Program-made: the position numbers and the translations under genes | The notes under the pieces: model-generated | Told to the model about the DNA's origin: nothing | What the model saw: the letters and a program-made list of their open reading frames with translations, nothing else | Databases searched by the model: none | Origin: Proteiniphilum sp. | GTDB lineage: Bacteria > Bacteroidota > Bacteroidia > Bacteroidales > Dysgonomonadaceae | Length of the DNA stretch: 9,446 nt | Reading direction: 5' to 3' | Assembly (NCBI GenBank): GCA_012728465.1 | Contig: JAAYFB010000183.1 | Location: 1 to 9,446 of the forward strand | Shown here: positions 7,868 to 9,446 of the stretch, in pieces | How positions within the stretch are numbered: position 1 is the first letter of the stretch | Layout: each line of letters begins with the position of its first letter

Positions 7868-8157
7868 CATCCGCTTTCCGAAAGAGGGAAGTAGTTTGAA
7901 GCATTATCGCTTTAAAGTGTTCTTTGTCAGATTTTCATACATAGTTTTATAAATGACAAGCAGTAACAATTATATAAATATATATTGGTACCCGTTCAAT
8001 AAAAAAACTTTTAAAGATATAAATTCGTGCATCATGAGTAGATGGAGATTTCTAAACTTTTTAGATGTTTGTATGCTCTATATTGTTTTGTAAAGATATT
8101 AATGTAGTAGTTGATATAAAAAAAGGGTTGAAACCCGTTCAAGACAAATAAAAATAT
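7868..8157 (+). other. 16S rRNA leader
   Basis: This is the transcribed, non-coding stretch from P3 to the 16S 5' end. It holds a boxA-like word, AT-rich DNA, and near its end a small GGGT-TGAA-ACCC hairpin (8125-8136), 22 nt before mature 16S. The 5' strand of the RNase III processing stem should lie here, but its partner is beyond the window. ACCCGTTCAA occurs twice (7990-7999 and 8133-8142). No gene is seen. Confidence 0.65.
7918..7926 (+). promoter_or_regulatory. Possible boxA antitermination element
   Basis: TGTTCTTTG in the 16S leader resembles the boxA core (TGCTCTTTA in E. coli) that binds NusB/NusE in rRNA antitermination. It lies after the last promoter, as expected, so all three transcripts would carry it. 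The match is short and the call is by position and similarity. Confidence 0.35.

Positions 8158-9446
<1,289 letters not shown>

Larger units (their letters stand above)
7452..7930 (+). repeat. Diverged tandem promoter modules, period about 192 bp
   Basis: The three promoter boxes are 193 and 191 bp apart (-7 boxes at 7476, 7669 and 7860). P1 and P2 modules also share TTTTAGGTTRGG, starting exactly 97 nt after the start of each -7 box (7573 and 7766). The remaining sequence has diverged, which points to old duplications with function kept at the promoter and leader boxes. Confidence 0.6.

Noticed and set aside
7452..7930. CRISPR-like or mobile-element reading of the ~192-bp periodic repeats
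   Set aside because: There are only three units, strongly diverged, with conservation limited to promoter and leader boxes; there is no spacer-repeat pattern, transposase or terminal inverted repeat.
7484..8157. A tRNA or small structured RNA between the rRNA promoters and 16S
   Set aside because: No cloverleaf, GGTTCRANNCC T-arm or CCA end was found by eye; the short hairpins are accounted for as leader elements.

Overview
The window looks like chromosomal DNA from the Bacteroidetes, most likely order Bacteroidales. The evidence is the 16S rRNA 5' region (for example 'GATGAACGCTAGCGATAGGCCTAACACATG' split across 8186-8215, and 'AAGTGCCATAACGAGCGCAACCC' near 9245-9267), several promoters with the Bacteroidetes -7 box TAnnTTTG, AT-rich intergenic DNA, start codons without clear Shine-Dalgarno sequences, and a eukaryote-like glycogen branching enzyme of the kind common in this phylum. 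I cannot name the genus from memory.

Layout. Positions 1-140 are the 3' end of an Acr3-type arsenite efflux gene on the + strand, followed by a doubtful 33-codon ORF and a terminator hairpin (265-310). Four convergent genes then lie on the - strand (349-5580). Read in transcription order they are glgB (branching enzyme), manA (mannose-6-phosphate isomerase, 20 nt after glgB), a 103-nt gap holding a strong perfect inverted repeat, a secreted TolB-like beta-propeller protein, and a secreted esterase with an N-terminal CBM48-like domain (27 nt after the propeller gene). A divergent promoter region (5581-5775) separates glgB from a + strand gene for a secreted two-PDZ protein (5776-7215), which ends in a strong intrinsic terminator. 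The rest (7294-9446) is the upstream control region, leader and first ~1,289 nt of an rRNA operon. That region has three tandem promoters about 192 bp apart, each with exactly 19 nt between the TTTTG and TAnnTTTG boxes.

How the genes fit together. GlgB and ManA are cytoplasmic sugar-storage and sugar-phosphate enzymes and probably share a transcript from the promoter near 5656-5663. The propeller protein and esterase both have signal peptides and are closely spaced. They share the same leader word, ATATCAC, one base before ATG, so they look like a co-expressed envelope pair, perhaps acting on an esterified glycan. The link between the two pairs is inference.

Most of the window is ordinary core genome. 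I found no mobile element, CRISPR array or defence/toxin system. The points most worth a second look are the manA/propeller inverted repeat, which has a possible alternative pairing that covers the leader of the next gene; the shared start-codon motif; the periodic triple rRNA promoter; and the protease-less PDZ protein.
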